Assembly: GCF_900112575.1 (NCBI RefSeq)
Contig: NZ_FOMH01000018.1
Span: 1-64,000, forward strand
Reading direction: 5' to 3'
DNA length: 64,000 bases
DNA from: Flavobacterium phragmitis
Lineage (GTDB): Bacteria > Bacteroidota > Bacteroidia > Flavobacteriales > Flavobacteriaceae
In this document: positions 27,809 through 36,816 of the stretch, in pieces
How the letters are laid out: every line of letters starts with the position of its first letter
Numbering within the stretch: position 1 is the first letter of the stretch
Notes under the pieces: model-generated
The model's database searches: none
Told to the model about the DNA's origin: nothing
What the model saw: the letters and a program-made list of their open reading frames with translations, nothing else
Translations under genes and position numbers: made by a program

Positions 27809-28708
27809 TTAATTCTGATTAATCAAATCATCAATTCTCGACAAAAGAATTTCAGGATTTGCTCCGGAAGATCCTGCGACTAAGGCTCCGGTTGCACAAG
27901 CAAAGTTTAAAGCCTGCTGCGGTTCTTTGCCGGTTAAAAGCGAAGTTACCAAAGCTCCCAGAAAAGAATCTCCCGCACCTACAGTATCTTCTACTTTTAC
28001 AACATAACCCGTATTTTCATAAAGATGTTTATCCCATAATAATAAAGCACCATCTTTTCCTCTTGTCACACAAATTGCTGTGGCATTGGTAAAAGAGCAG
28101 ATAAAATTCATGTTCTCTTCTAAAGTGGCGTAGGGAGAATCAAAAGCTGCACTTATTTCCATTAATTCTTCATCATTAAATTTGATGAAATTGGCTGCAT
28201 CCATTAATTGTTTTAAAATTTCATAAGTATAATGTGGCTTTCTTAGATTGACATCGAAAACTTTGTAAGTGTCTGAATGAAGCAATTCTTCCAATGCTTG
28301 TCTGGAAACTTCGTCTCTGCAGACCAAACTTCCATAAATTAAAACGTCAGCATTCTGAACAGTTTCTCGCGCGATATCATTCAAAATAATTTTGTCCCAA
28401 GCAGAAGGATAAAGAATTTCATAAGTAGCCGATTTGCTTTCGTCTAAAGTCACATTAACCAATCCAGTTGGGAAATTATCTGATTTCAGAATTGTTTCTG
28501 TATTCAAACCTAGTTTCTTTACTTCATTGATAATTGCTTCACCGTCTGGATCGTTTCCAACACAGCTGATCATATTAACATCGGCTCCTAAAGCTTTCAT
28601 ACGAAGCGCCACATTTAATGGAGCTCCGCCAATTTTTTTTATGCTGTCAAAAATATCCCAAAGTACTTCTCCGAAAGCAACTGCTTTAAGTTTTTTGTCG
28701 TTGTTCAT
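27809..28708 (-). CDS. PfkB-family carbohydrate kinase, probable fructokinase
   Basis: 299 residues. It begins AFGEVLWDIFDSIKKIGGAP, the GEVLWD start and GGAPLNVALRMKALG block of fructokinase-like members. It ends with the PfkB signature DTVGAGDSFLGALVTSLL, in which GAGDS holds the catalytic aspartate. It would phosphorylate free fructose to fructose 6-phosphate in the cytoplasm. The setting, upstream of a sucrose-phosphate-synthase-like gene and a GH32-like gene on the same strand, supports fructose as substrate: hydrolysis releases it and the synthase uses its phosphate. Confidence 0.85.
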   Translation of the reverse strand: MNNDKKLKAVAFGEVLWDIFDSIKKIGGAPLNVALRMKALGADVNMISCVGNDPDGEAIINEVKKLGLNTETILKSDNFPTGLVNVTLDESKSATYEILYPSAWDKIILNDIARETVQNADVLIYGSLVCRDEVSRQALEELLHSDTYKVFDVNLRKPHYTYEILKQLMDAANFIKFNDEELMEISAAFDSPYATLEENMNFICSFTNATAICVTRGKDGALLLWDKHLYENTGYVVKVEDTVGAGDSFLGALVTSLLTGKEPQQALNFACATGALVAGSSGANPEILLSRIDDLINQN

Positions 28709-28871
28709 TCTAAATTTGTCTTTTATAAAATTTTAATTAATAAGGTCCAAAAACCTCATGATTTTATAAAAATAGTAAAGATTGTCGGCATTGACAAAGG
28801 ATTCGATGTATAAATAACGATTAATTATTATCAGGGACATTTTACTATATTAGAAATTATGTTAAAAAATG

Positions 28872-29882
28872 TTATTTACTTAAATGATTATTGTCTTTAA
28901 TTTTGTCTACAATTCCATAATGTTGTACTTCTTTTTTCCCATCTGGCATTTCGTTAAAAATTCTATAGAGAACTAAAGGTTTGTCTTTGTCAATTCCTGG
29001 AAATATTTTACCTATTTCTTTCTTTACTTTGTTGTTTTCAGTTCGTAGGGCAGTAGTATCCTGAAGTTTAATTGTTGATAGATAACAAACCATTGGAGCA
29101 TATCCTTTTTCTGTGCCTTGAGGAAAAATTCTAAATATTTTTGGCTTTGTTTCAATATTATCAATACTCAAAGGGAATGTGTATTTTGAGTTTACTTCAT
29201 TCATAACCTTACTATAAAACTCATTTATTTCATCCTCTTTTTGATATTTAAAAATATCATTTGCAGGTCTCAGGCATTCTTTCGCAATACCACTATAATT
29301 TACAGCATCGGTTAGAGCTGATTTTTTATATCTTTCCTGTGCTAATTTGTAATAATCGATAGCTGTTTTTTTTAGGAGACTGTATTGTCCAAAATGTAAA
29401 ATATTGATTTTCCATTCATCACCGTACTTTCCATATATTACCGTGATTAATAATTCATTGTCATGACCGTTTGGAATTAAAAGTGAAACATACATGTCTT
29501 TATTTAATGCCAGATAATTTAAGACATAGGCATTATCTTGAGATACACCAGAGACAACTGTATTATTAATATTTGCAACAGAATTACTAACATTATATTC
29601 GTCCAAAATTCTATAGCTTTCGGATGGAAAAGATTTGCTGATATCTGCAATTAGCTTTGCAATATTTGCCCCATCTTTTTCAAGTAATTTATCTGATATC
29701 AAAGCTTTCACTCCATTAACATCATTATTCATTACAGCCTTGAATAATTTATCGTTTAAAAGTTTTATTTCGTCTCTTTTCTCTTTTTCAATGTTTTCAT
29801 TTACTGTGGTTCCTGAAGTTCCAACATTGCAGCTTTGCAATAATAAAATACTAAATAGAATTAATAAAGTTCTACGAATCAT
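28872..29882 (-). CDS. Hypothetical lipoprotein
   Basis: 336 residues. The N-terminus MIRRTLLILFSILLLQSCNVG is a lipoprotein signal with the lipobox cysteine at about 18. A low-complexity spacer follows, then a charged helical part (KEKRDEIKLLNDKLFKAVMNNDVNG) and a mixed alpha/beta domain; no family recognised. The segment KAVMNNDVNGVKALISDKLL is faintly like an ankyrin or NTF2-like helix. It stands alone, with 163 bp on one side and 173 bp on the other. Confidence 0.75.
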   Translation of the reverse strand: MIRRTLLILFSILLLQSCNVGTSGTTVNENIEKEKRDEIKLLNDKLFKAVMNNDVNGVKALISDKLLEKDGANIAKLIADISKSFPSESYRILDEYNVSNSVANINNTVVSGVSQDNAYVLNYLALNKDMYVSLLIPNGHDNELLITVIYGKYGDEWKINILHFGQYSLLKKTAIDYYKLAQERYKKSALTDAVNYSGIAKECLRPANDIFKYQKEDEINEFYSKVMNEVNSKYTFPLSIDNIETKPKIFRIFPQGTEKGYAPMVCYLSTIKLQDTTALRTENNKVKKEIGKIFPGIDKDKPLVLYRIFNEMPDGKKEVQHYGIVDKIKDNNHLSK

Positions 29883-30055
29883 GGTTTGGTTGTTGGTTTA
29901 TAATTTAGGTTATTTGATAAACGAATATAGTTTAATTTTAAACATATATTCTTAGAATGATTCAATGTCTTTTAAATTATATTTGCTTCAGTTTTTTGAT
30001 TTAAAAAGAAGCAAAAATTTGATTTATTCTAGAGAAATAATAAAAAGAAAATTAT

Positions 30056-30631
30056 ATGGTTTTGACTTATAAAGTTTCTGAGAAAGAAATTTTAAAAATT
30101 AGAAATGAAATTTTTAAAGAAGTTGGAGTTTCTTCTTTATCAGCAAATGGGTTTGAGTTTTCGCCATATAAAACTTCTTGGCATGGTCAATATGATCGCA
30201 GTATTCGTGGTTATATTTATGATTTTTGCAGATTAACTAAAGAAAACTGTTTATAAAAAATTTCAGTTTACATAATTGGAGGAGAAAAATGGATTCAGAT
30301 TTATTTAAACATTTTTGAATTAAGTCCCAATTTAGACTCGATGACTATCTTAAAAGATCTTGATGGTTTAGGTTTTTCAGATCTATCATATCGATCAACA
30401 AGAATGAGACTTAGAAATGATGACTATAAAGGGCCACCAATATTTTACATGTTATTTTTACCAGAACATAAACTTGGGAAATTCTACACTAAAAACGGCT
30501 ACAAAAAAGAAGTAGAAAAATTTAAAAAGTTAATCCAATCTGATATGCAAAATATAGAAGGCTTTATAAAAAGATGGCATGAACTATATATTCCTTTTAA
30601 AACAGATTGGGAAGGAAATACGCTAATCTAA
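30056..30631 (+). pseudogene. Hypothetical gene interrupted by one in-frame stop
   Basis: A single frame runs from ATG 30056 to the stop at 30629-30631 with only one interruption, TAA at 30254-30256. The two halves join smoothly: RGYIYDFCRLTKENCL, stop, KISVYIIGGEKWIQIYLNIF. Without the stop the product would be about 191 residues, ending IKRWHELYIPFKTDWEGN. Both halves keep good codon use and no other frame competes. The family is unknown to me. Either a recent nonsense mutation inactivated it or a short 66-residue product plus an internal start at 30341 is used. A sequencing error is also possible. Confidence 0.7.
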
Positions 30632-30694
30632 GATTATTCGTAAAAACAAGTTTAAAATTTAGATGTTGGAGTTAAATTAACAATTCAAAAAAAC

Positions 30695-31135
30695 ATGAAA
30701 AAAGCTGTTTTAATTTATAATGGTTTGACATATCTAATCTGTTTTTGTGTTAGTACAGCTCAGATGTTTATATCCGGCGTGAGTATAGAAATGTCATTTC
30801 TTTTTCTTTTTTGTGTTGTGAGTCTAATTCATGTATATTTCATTTTTGAAAATAAGTTTGTAAAAGAATCATTTATATTTTTAGGGATTATAAACTTGGT
30901 TCAGTCTATAAGTTTTATGTTTTTGGGCTTAACATATAAATTCATTATTGGTCTTGATTTGTCTCTTTATTTAATTGATGCGTATGATAATTATGTTAAT
31001 TTATCATTTAAGCCGTTTAATATTTTTACTGATGTTTCATTTAATAAAAGCAATACTGTTTCTGCTGTAGCAGTGAATTTTATTCATTTATTCTGTTCCT
31101 TCTTTTGCTACAGGCAATTAAATAAAGGAAATTAA
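30695..31135 (+). CDS. Hypothetical small membrane protein
   Basis: 146 residues with about four hydrophobic segments (ICFCVSTAQMFISGV, SFLFLFCVVSLIHVYFIF, FIFLGIINLVQSISFMFLGL and a C-terminal FIHLFCSFFCY). No recognised family. It follows the interrupted gene by 63 bp on the same strand; the two could have been a unit. It ends six bases from the convergent isochorismatase-like gene. Confidence 0.62.
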   Translation: MKKAVLIYNGLTYLICFCVSTAQMFISGVSIEMSFLFLFCVVSLIHVYFIFENKFVKESFIFLGIINLVQSISFMFLGLTYKFIIGLDLSLYLIDAYDNYVNLSFKPFNIFTDVSFNKSNTVSAVAVNFIHLFCSFFCYRQLNKGN

Positions 31136-31141
31136 GTTTTC

Positions 31142-31681
31142 TTATTTAATCAACCCCAATATCGCTCTAAAATTTTCATTTCTAGAATCTTTCACCAATT
31201 CATAAAGACACATTTCGACATTCGTTAAACTAATTCCTTTTTGCTGCATTTTTTGCAAAGCTAAATCAATGCTGTTTTTGGATCGAGAAGAGGTACAATC
31301 TGTTACAATTTCTACTTCAAAATTATTTTCTAAAAGCCCCATAGCAGTTTGATAAACACAGATATGAGCTTCGATACCGCAGATTAACCATTGTTTGCGT
31401 TTGGTTTTCAAAACGGCATTTTTAAATTCATCGTTTTCAAAAGCATTAAAAGTATATTTTTCTATTGCTTTTTGATTTTCAAGTAATTGCTTTAATTCTA
31501 GTACAGTATTTCCTAATCCGTTTGGATTTTGTTCCAGATAGATTATAGGAAGCGATAAAATTTGACAGCCACGGATTAGCTTTTCAAGGTTACTGATCAT
31601 TTTCTCGCTTTCGTGTACAATACGTGCGAGTTTGCCCTGCACATCAACGATTATTAAACCTGTGTTTTCTTGTGTCAGCAT
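31142..31681 (-). CDS. Isochorismatase-family cysteine hydrolase
   Basis: 179 residues. The triad of the family is visible: Asp13 in IIVDVQG, Lys75 in EKYTFNAF and Cys108 in GIEAHICVYQTA. YcaC-like and nicotinamidase-like members share this fold, so the substrate cannot be told. The protein is cytoplasmic. It ends next to the convergent membrane protein gene with almost no gap, so it probably shares no terminator. Confidence 0.88.
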   Translation of the reverse strand: MLTQENTGLIIVDVQGKLARIVHESEKMISNLEKLIRGCQILSLPIIYLEQNPNGLGNTVLELKQLLENQKAIEKYTFNAFENDEFKNAVLKTKRKQWLICGIEAHICVYQTAMGLLENNFEVEIVTDCTSSRSKNSIDLALQKMQQKGISLTNVEMCLYELVKDSRNENFRAILGLIK

Positions 31682-31911
31682 ATATTTTTGTTTAATCAGA
31701 TTTAGCTCTCTAATTTACTCAAAAAAGACATGTAAAAAGCACTTCTTTTGGTAGAAAACAATTCGATTTTGAATGTTGGAAATATTCATTTTTTAGTTTC
31801 ACTACAAATTTTCCTCAACTCATTACAAGATGTAATTTTTAGGCTGTATTTTATAAAACAAATAAATTCCAGTATGCTAAATTTGACCGAAATGTAATAA
31901 AAAACGTAAGT

Positions 31912-32622
31912 ATGCAGATCAATTCAATTTGGGGAAGCAAAAAGAAAATTTCGTTCTGGAATCGGTTGTTTAAAAGAAATAAAAAAATCGATAAAGAACT
32001 TAGTACACCAGAAATAATTAGCAAGAACTGTCAAGGGCTTTTGTTAGGGAATGAAAATTTAAAATCGTTTCTTTTTTCGACCGATATGGCTTTAATCGAG
32101 AATAATGATGCCGATGCAATTTTGGCTGTTTATCCTTTCCCGCCTTCGCCAAAAATCATAAAAACCTTAATCGATTTTTCTGGAAAACCAGTTGTTTGTG
32201 GTGTAGGAGGAGGAAAAACCAAAGGAAAAAAATCTCTCGAAATGGCCATTTATGCTGAAGAAATGGGAGCGTCAGGTATTATTGTAAACATTCCGTTTGA
32301 GAATAAAGACATTAAAAAAATTAGACAAAAAGTTTCACTGCCTATCATAGCAACAGTTGCTACTTCCGATTATGATTTTTTAAAGAATAGAATAGAAGCA
32401 GGAGTCAATGTTTTTCATGTTTCTGGAGGAACAAACACGAATAAAATTGTAAAAGAAATTACGGCAAAATTTCCAGGTTTTCCTGTAATGGCAACTGGAG
32501 GAAAAAGTTTAAAAGATATTGAAGAATCTATAAATGCAGGTTCTAAAGCCATTGTATTATCGCCACCTTCCAATAAAGATTTGTTCAAAACGATAATGGA
32601 TAAATATAGAGATACTTTCTAA
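31912..32622 (+). CDS. TIM-barrel protein of unknown activity
   Basis: 236 residues. After a basic start (FWNRLFKRNKKI) the sequence follows beta/alpha-barrel repeats: DADAILAVYPFPPSP, GKPVVCGVGGGKTKGK, GASGIIVNIPF, LPIIATVAT, GVNVFHVSGGTNT, FPVMATGGKSLKDIEESI and AGSKAIVLSPP. The C-terminal GG and SPP loops resemble phosphate-binding sites of KDPG-aldolase- or thiamine-phosphate-synthase-like barrels. No precise family is recognised. It is a single gene closed by a strong hairpin. Confidence 0.72.
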   Translation: MQINSIWGSKKKISFWNRLFKRNKKIDKELSTPEIISKNCQGLLLGNENLKSFLFSTDMALIENNDADAILAVYPFPPSPKIIKTLIDFSGKPVVCGVGGGKTKGKKSLEMAIYAEEMGASGIIVNIPFENKDIKKIRQKVSLPIIATVATSDYDFLKNRIEAGVNVFHVSGGTNTNKIVKEITAKFPGFPVMATGGKSLKDIEESINAGSKAIVLSPPSNKDLFKTIMDKYRDTF

Positions 32623-32623
32623 A

Positions 32624-32662
32624 AATACTAAAGGCAGTCGATTATTGACTGCCTTTAGTATT
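32624..32662. terminator. Perfect 16-bp stem terminator, bidirectional
   Basis: AATACTAAAGGCAGTC (32624-32639), loop GATTATT, GACTGCCTTTAGTATT (32647-32662). It separates the convergent barrel and SDR genes. Confidence 0.88.
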
Positions 32663-32679
32663 AGATATCGGAAATGAAA

Positions 32680-33489
32680 TTAACCATGTGCTTCTACTGA
32701 AACATCATTCCATTTTTCCCAGTTTTCAAGTCTTTGTTCATAGCTTTGTTTAACGAATGGTAGAGCTACTTTCCCCAGTAATAATCGTAATGGCGGATTT
32801 TCGTTTTCTACTAAGTTTACGATTGCAGGAGCTGTTGCTTCTACTTTACCAAATATGTTTTCTCTTTCAGCCAAGGCTTTTTTGATTTCGTCATAATACG
32901 GTAAACTTTCGCTGGTAATTCCGGTATGCCAAATGTTAGAAGCATAGCCGTTCGGTTCTAATAAAGTAACATTGATTCCAAATTGTTTTACTTCAGAAGC
33001 CAAAGTTTCGCTTAAACCTTCAATTGCAAATTTTGAGGCACTGTATAACCCCATTCCAGTTGGCAAAGTAGCTAATCCTAAAATAGAAGAAACCTGAATG
33101 ATATGACCACTTTTTTGATCTCTCATAATTGGAAGAACAGCTTGTGTTAGCCATAAAGTACCAAAAAAGTTGGTTTCAAATTGTTCTCGGGCTTCTTTTT
33201 CGCTCGCTTCTTCAACAGCACCAGTAAGTGCGTATCCTGCATTATTAATCAAAACATCAATGGTTCCAAAATGATTTTTGACTTTTTGAACAACCTCTAG
33301 TGATTCTTCACGATTGTTAACGTCTAGTTTTAATGGCAGAATTGTATTTCCGTATTTTTCTTTAAGATCGTTTAAAGTATCTACATTTCGTGCTGTTGCC
33401 GCGACGTTGTAACCTTTAGCTAAAAAGGCTTCTGTCCAAGTTCTTCCAAATCCTTTTGATGCTCCTGTAATTAAAATTGTTTTTGACAT
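32680..33489 (-). CDS. SDR family oxidoreductase, TetR-controlled
   Basis: 269-residue classical short-chain dehydrogenase: ITGASKGFGR (about 6-15), VLINNAGYAL, catalytic YSASKFAIEGL and the TLLEPNGYAS segment. The longer C-terminal part fits the subgroup acting on small carbonyl compounds; substrate unknown. It lies downstream of a TetR gene on the same strand, and a palindrome identical to the one upstream of the TetR gene lies at 33527-33540 before its start. The TetR protein therefore probably represses it directly. Confidence 0.88.
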   Translation of the reverse strand: MSKTILITGASKGFGRTWTEAFLAKGYNVAATARNVDTLNDLKEKYGNTILPLKLDVNNREESLEVVQKVKNHFGTIDVLINNAGYALTGAVEEASEKEAREQFETNFFGTLWLTQAVLPIMRDQKSGHIIQVSSILGLATLPTGMGLYSASKFAIEGLSETLASEVKQFGINVTLLEPNGYASNIWHTGITSESLPYYDEIKKALAERENIFGKVEATAPAIVNLVENENPPLRLLLGKVALPFVKQSYEQRLENWEKWNDVSVEAHG

Positions 33490-33526
33490 GGTATTTGTTT
33501 TTTAAATTATGAATTATTTTTAAACA

Positions 33527-33540
33527 TGACCAATCGGTCA
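33527..33540. promoter_or_regulatory. TetR operator upstream of the SDR gene
   Basis: TGACCAATCGGTCA, 38 bp before the SDR start; exact reverse complement of the site at 34176-34189. Confidence 0.75.
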
Positions 33541-33558
33541 TTTTTATGATAAAAAAAA

Positions 33559-34146
33559 TTACAGCCTTTTTGCAGCTATATTTTTTTTGAGTGCTGTTGT
33601 TATGGTTTTCATTTTATCGTTGTTACCAGACATTCTAGCCATTAAATGTCCACCTTCAAGGGAAGCAAAAAGTACAGTTGCAAATTCTGCCGCATCCCAG
33701 TTTGGGTCAAATTCTTTATCCGCAATACCTTTTTCTATGATAGAGGTTAATAACTGCTGACCGCGTTTGATTGCAGCGTTTACTTTTTCTTTTACAATTG
33801 GATTAGTATCGTCAGCTTCAGTTCCAAAATTCAATAATGGACATCCTCCAATAACTGGTGGATTTAACGGATTACTAAAAAAATCTATGTAAGCAACAAG
33901 CTGTTCTTCTGCAGTTTTTCCCTGTCTAACTTCCGTTTCTAGTTTAGAACTCAATATCTTCATATTATGGTCTACAGCAGCACAGGCCAAAACGTCTTTA
34001 TTTTCAAAATGAACATACATACTTCCTTTAGACAATTTGGTTGCCTCCATAATATCGCTCATAGAAGTAGCTGCAATTCCCTTTGTATTAAAAATAGGAG
34101 CGGCTTTTTCTATAATAAATTGTTTGGTTTCTTCCCCTTTTGTCAT
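33559..34146 (-). CDS. TetR-family repressor
   Basis: About 195 residues from the chosen start MTKGEETKQF (an in-frame ATG eight codons upstream would overlap the operator side less sensibly). The N-terminal helix-turn-helix is FNTKGIAATSMSDIMEATKL followed by SKGSMYVHFENKD, a standard TetR pattern. The C-terminal part is a helical ligand pocket with GGCPLLNFGTEADDTNP. This kind of TetR next to an SDR usually senses an electrophile or quinone-like compound; the effector here is unknown. Identical operators before this gene and the SDR suggest autorepression plus control of the SDR. Confidence 0.88.
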   Translation of the reverse strand: MTKGEETKQFIIEKAAPIFNTKGIAATSMSDIMEATKLSKGSMYVHFENKDVLACAAVDHNMKILSSKLETEVRQGKTAEEQLVAYIDFFSNPLNPPVIGGCPLLNFGTEADDTNPIVKEKVNAAIKRGQQLLTSIIEKGIADKEFDPNWDAAEFATVLFASLEGGHLMARMSGNNDKMKTITTALKKNIAAKRL

Positions 34147-34175
34147 GGTGAATTGTATTTTACGATGCAAATATA

Positions 34176-34189
34176 TGACCGATTGGTCA
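34176..34189. promoter_or_regulatory. TetR autoregulatory operator
   Basis: TGACCGATTGGTCA inside a longer near-palindrome (34172-34193, flanking TATA on both sides), 30 bp before the TetR start. Confidence 0.78.
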
Positions 34190-34317
34190 TATATGCAAAT
34201 TTTTATTGTTGTTTTTTTGTTTTGATTTTTCTTTGAAAAGAAAAAAACAGCTGAAAAGTCCTTAGAATAAAGGAAATTTGAGCTGTTTTTGTTCCCTGTT
34301 AAATTTAAAATTTATGT

Positions 34318-36705
34318 CTAGTTCGCACGATTCCTTTCCTCTTCATTTCCAAAACCTCTTTCTTTCGATTTTACATTTTCATTACCAAACTTATAGCTCA
34401 AAGCAATTCTAAAAGCTCTCGAATCTCCGTAATTTTTCATAGTATTTTTAATTCCGTTGGAGTAATAAGAAATTAATGGTTTTTGCGCATTCAATAAATC
34501 TTCACCGGTTAATGTGATTGAAAGATTTTTTTTCAAAGCTAAAAGCTTAACCGAAACATCCAGAATATTCAAAGTCGAAATATTAAAAACCTGATAACGT
34601 CCCGGCAATTGTAATCCGTAATTTAAGCCAAGGAAAACTGTTTTGGAATTATTTATTGTAAAATCATTATTGCTATAAATATAACCGTTGTAACCATCTA
34701 CAGATGCAATAAGATTTGTTTTCGATTTTACGTTTTGATAGTTCAGATTAAATCCCATAAAACTATTCCACCAACTCAATTTATTGAAATTATAATAAGT
34801 TGAAAGTCCAATCTGATACGTATTGGCGTAATTAATTGGTGTGCTTTTGGTACTATTTGTTTCAGGATCGATAATAGCCAATTCTTGTCCAAAATCTGAA
34901 ACCTGAGAGAAATAGATGTTATTGACCCATTTCTGATTGCGAATGTAAGAGAACTCCAAATTATCAATTATTGACGGTTTCAAGAACGGATTTCCTTCTG
35001 AATAATAATACGGACTCGTTCTAATCACAAACGGATTCAAATAATCAAAATCAGGTCTGCGGATTCTTCGGCTGTAGTTTAATGAATAAGAATTGTTGTC
35101 ATTGACCGTATAAGTTAAATAAGCAGTTGGAAAAAGCTTTACATAATTGTTTTTATTCGTTTGGTTCAGATTCTCTGAAAAACCTTCTGTTTGTGTGGCT
35201 TCGGTTCTTAAACCAATTTGTGTTTCCCATTTTTCATTTAGTTTTTTACTTACCGAAAAGTACAAAGCCTGATTGTATTCTTTATAAGTAAAAATATTAG
35301 AGTAATTGGTATTTAAAACCGGAGTTCCTGTTTCGTTATCAAAAACATTCAGATCATTTTTGGTATTCGTATAAAAGCCTTTTCCTCCAAAACTAATGTT
35401 GGCAAAGGAATAGGGAAGCGTTACATCAATTTTCGCCGAATAATTCTTTAATTGATTGACATTCGAATTAAGAGCAGAAAAATAAGTTCCGTCTATATTT
35501 TCTTTTTCAGCATTCATTTCATTTCCTGAAAATACTCTGGAATCATCTTTTTGATAATTAAAATAATCCAAATCTACTGTAATGTTTTTACCATTGCTGT
35601 CCAGATTAAAAGAATTGTTCCAGTTTACGGAATTCATCTGCGGTTTGTTCTGCGATTTTACATCAGACAAAATATAAGAATTGATTTCTCCCGAAGTGTT
35701 GTAACGACTCGTTAACGGATTATTTGCCGAAATTCTGTCATTAAAACTTCCTAAATACTTAATTCCGGTGGTCCATTTTTCAGTCAGTTTGTAATCAAAA
35801 CCCAATCCGATACTTAATAAATCGGTTTCAGATTTTGTTTTAATGTTTTGTTTCCACAATTCATCCGTATAATAAATTCGGTTATCAGAAGTAGTTGCAA
35901 GTTGGTCTTTTCCTTTATTGACAGAAGCCTGCAAAGAAAGTTTGTTGTAATTGTAAATAAATAATCCGTTTAGATTTTCGCTGGCGTAACTTCTTTGCAC
36001 AAAAGAAGTTCCAAGATTGGCATTCCAGGAATTGGCTTTAGCGGTTTTCAGTTTAATATTAATTAATCCGCTGTTCCCTTCCGCTTCGTATTTTGCGGGC
36101 GGAGTCGTAATCACTTCAATACTTTTAATATTATCTGCAGGAATGGATTTTAAAAATGCGGTTAAATCTTCCTGCGTCATTTTGTTTAAACGATCGTCAA
36201 TCATCACAAGAACTTCTCCTTTACCAACAATAGAAATGGTTTCGTTTTGAACTCTAACTGTTGGCGTCGACTTTAAAGCATCCAAAGCTGTTCCGCCGGT
36301 TGCTGTCACGGAGTTTTCTACGTTAAAAACCAATCTGTCTACTTTTTGTTCAACCAGTTTTTTTCTGGATTTTACGGTTACACCTTCGAGCTGAATCTGT
36401 TCTTTCACTTCGATAATTCCTAAATCCTGATCCTGATTTACGCTTATTTCTTTGTTACTGAATTCAGTTCCAAATTGTTCTATTATCAAGACATAATTTC
36501 CTTTTTCGGCTTTCAATATAAAATTGCCTAAACTATCTGTAGAAGCTTGCTGGTATAATTTTTTGTCGGTTTGAAGTAAAGTTGCCGTTGCAAATTCCAA
36601 AGGTGTTTTATTCTGATTAATGATTTTTCCTTTTATAGAAAATTGTTGTGCACTGGCACTGATTTGAAATAGAAATAAAACGGCTATTAAAATGATTCTG
36701 TTCAT
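34318..36705 (-). CDS. Outer-membrane beta-barrel receptor, TonB-dependent-like
   Basis: 795 residues from the signal-peptide start MNRIILIAVLFLFQISASAQ (an ATG 12 codons upstream is also open). A carboxypeptidase-regulatory-like domain (about 20-100, GKIINQNKTPLEFATATLL) is followed by a plug-like region (ALKSTPTVRVQNETISIVGK, IEVITTPPAKYEAEGNSGLI) and a large barrel (about 230-790). The pattern matches the OMP_b-brl_3 group common in Bacteroidota, whose transport substrates are mostly unknown. It does not have a SusD partner. A LytS/LytTR pair lies divergently 110-140 bp away and may regulate it. Confidence 0.88.
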   Translation of the reverse strand: MNRIILIAVLFLFQISASAQQFSIKGKIINQNKTPLEFATATLLQTDKKLYQQASTDSLGNFILKAEKGNYVLIIEQFGTEFSNKEISVNQDQDLGIIEVKEQIQLEGVTVKSRKKLVEQKVDRLVFNVENSVTATGGTALDALKSTPTVRVQNETISIVGKGEVLVMIDDRLNKMTQEDLTAFLKSIPADNIKSIEVITTPPAKYEAEGNSGLINIKLKTAKANSWNANLGTSFVQRSYASENLNGLFIYNYNKLSLQASVNKGKDQLATTSDNRIYYTDELWKQNIKTKSETDLLSIGLGFDYKLTEKWTTGIKYLGSFNDRISANNPLTSRYNTSGEINSYILSDVKSQNKPQMNSVNWNNSFNLDSNGKNITVDLDYFNYQKDDSRVFSGNEMNAEKENIDGTYFSALNSNVNQLKNYSAKIDVTLPYSFANISFGGKGFYTNTKNDLNVFDNETGTPVLNTNYSNIFTYKEYNQALYFSVSKKLNEKWETQIGLRTEATQTEGFSENLNQTNKNNYVKLFPTAYLTYTVNDNNSYSLNYSRRIRRPDFDYLNPFVIRTSPYYYSEGNPFLKPSIIDNLEFSYIRNQKWVNNIYFSQVSDFGQELAIIDPETNSTKSTPINYANTYQIGLSTYYNFNKLSWWNSFMGFNLNYQNVKSKTNLIASVDGYNGYIYSNNDFTINNSKTVFLGLNYGLQLPGRYQVFNISTLNILDVSVKLLALKKNLSITLTGEDLLNAQKPLISYYSNGIKNTMKNYGDSRAFRIALSYKFGNENVKSKERGFGNEEERNRAN

Positions 36706-36816
36706 GGTTTTGAATTTAATTACAGGGCAAAACTGTTTCAATTAAAACCGAAATACCACTTTTATCGACAAACCCTGCTCATTAATCTGCAAACCCGTAA
36801 AAAAGCTTTTTACTGA

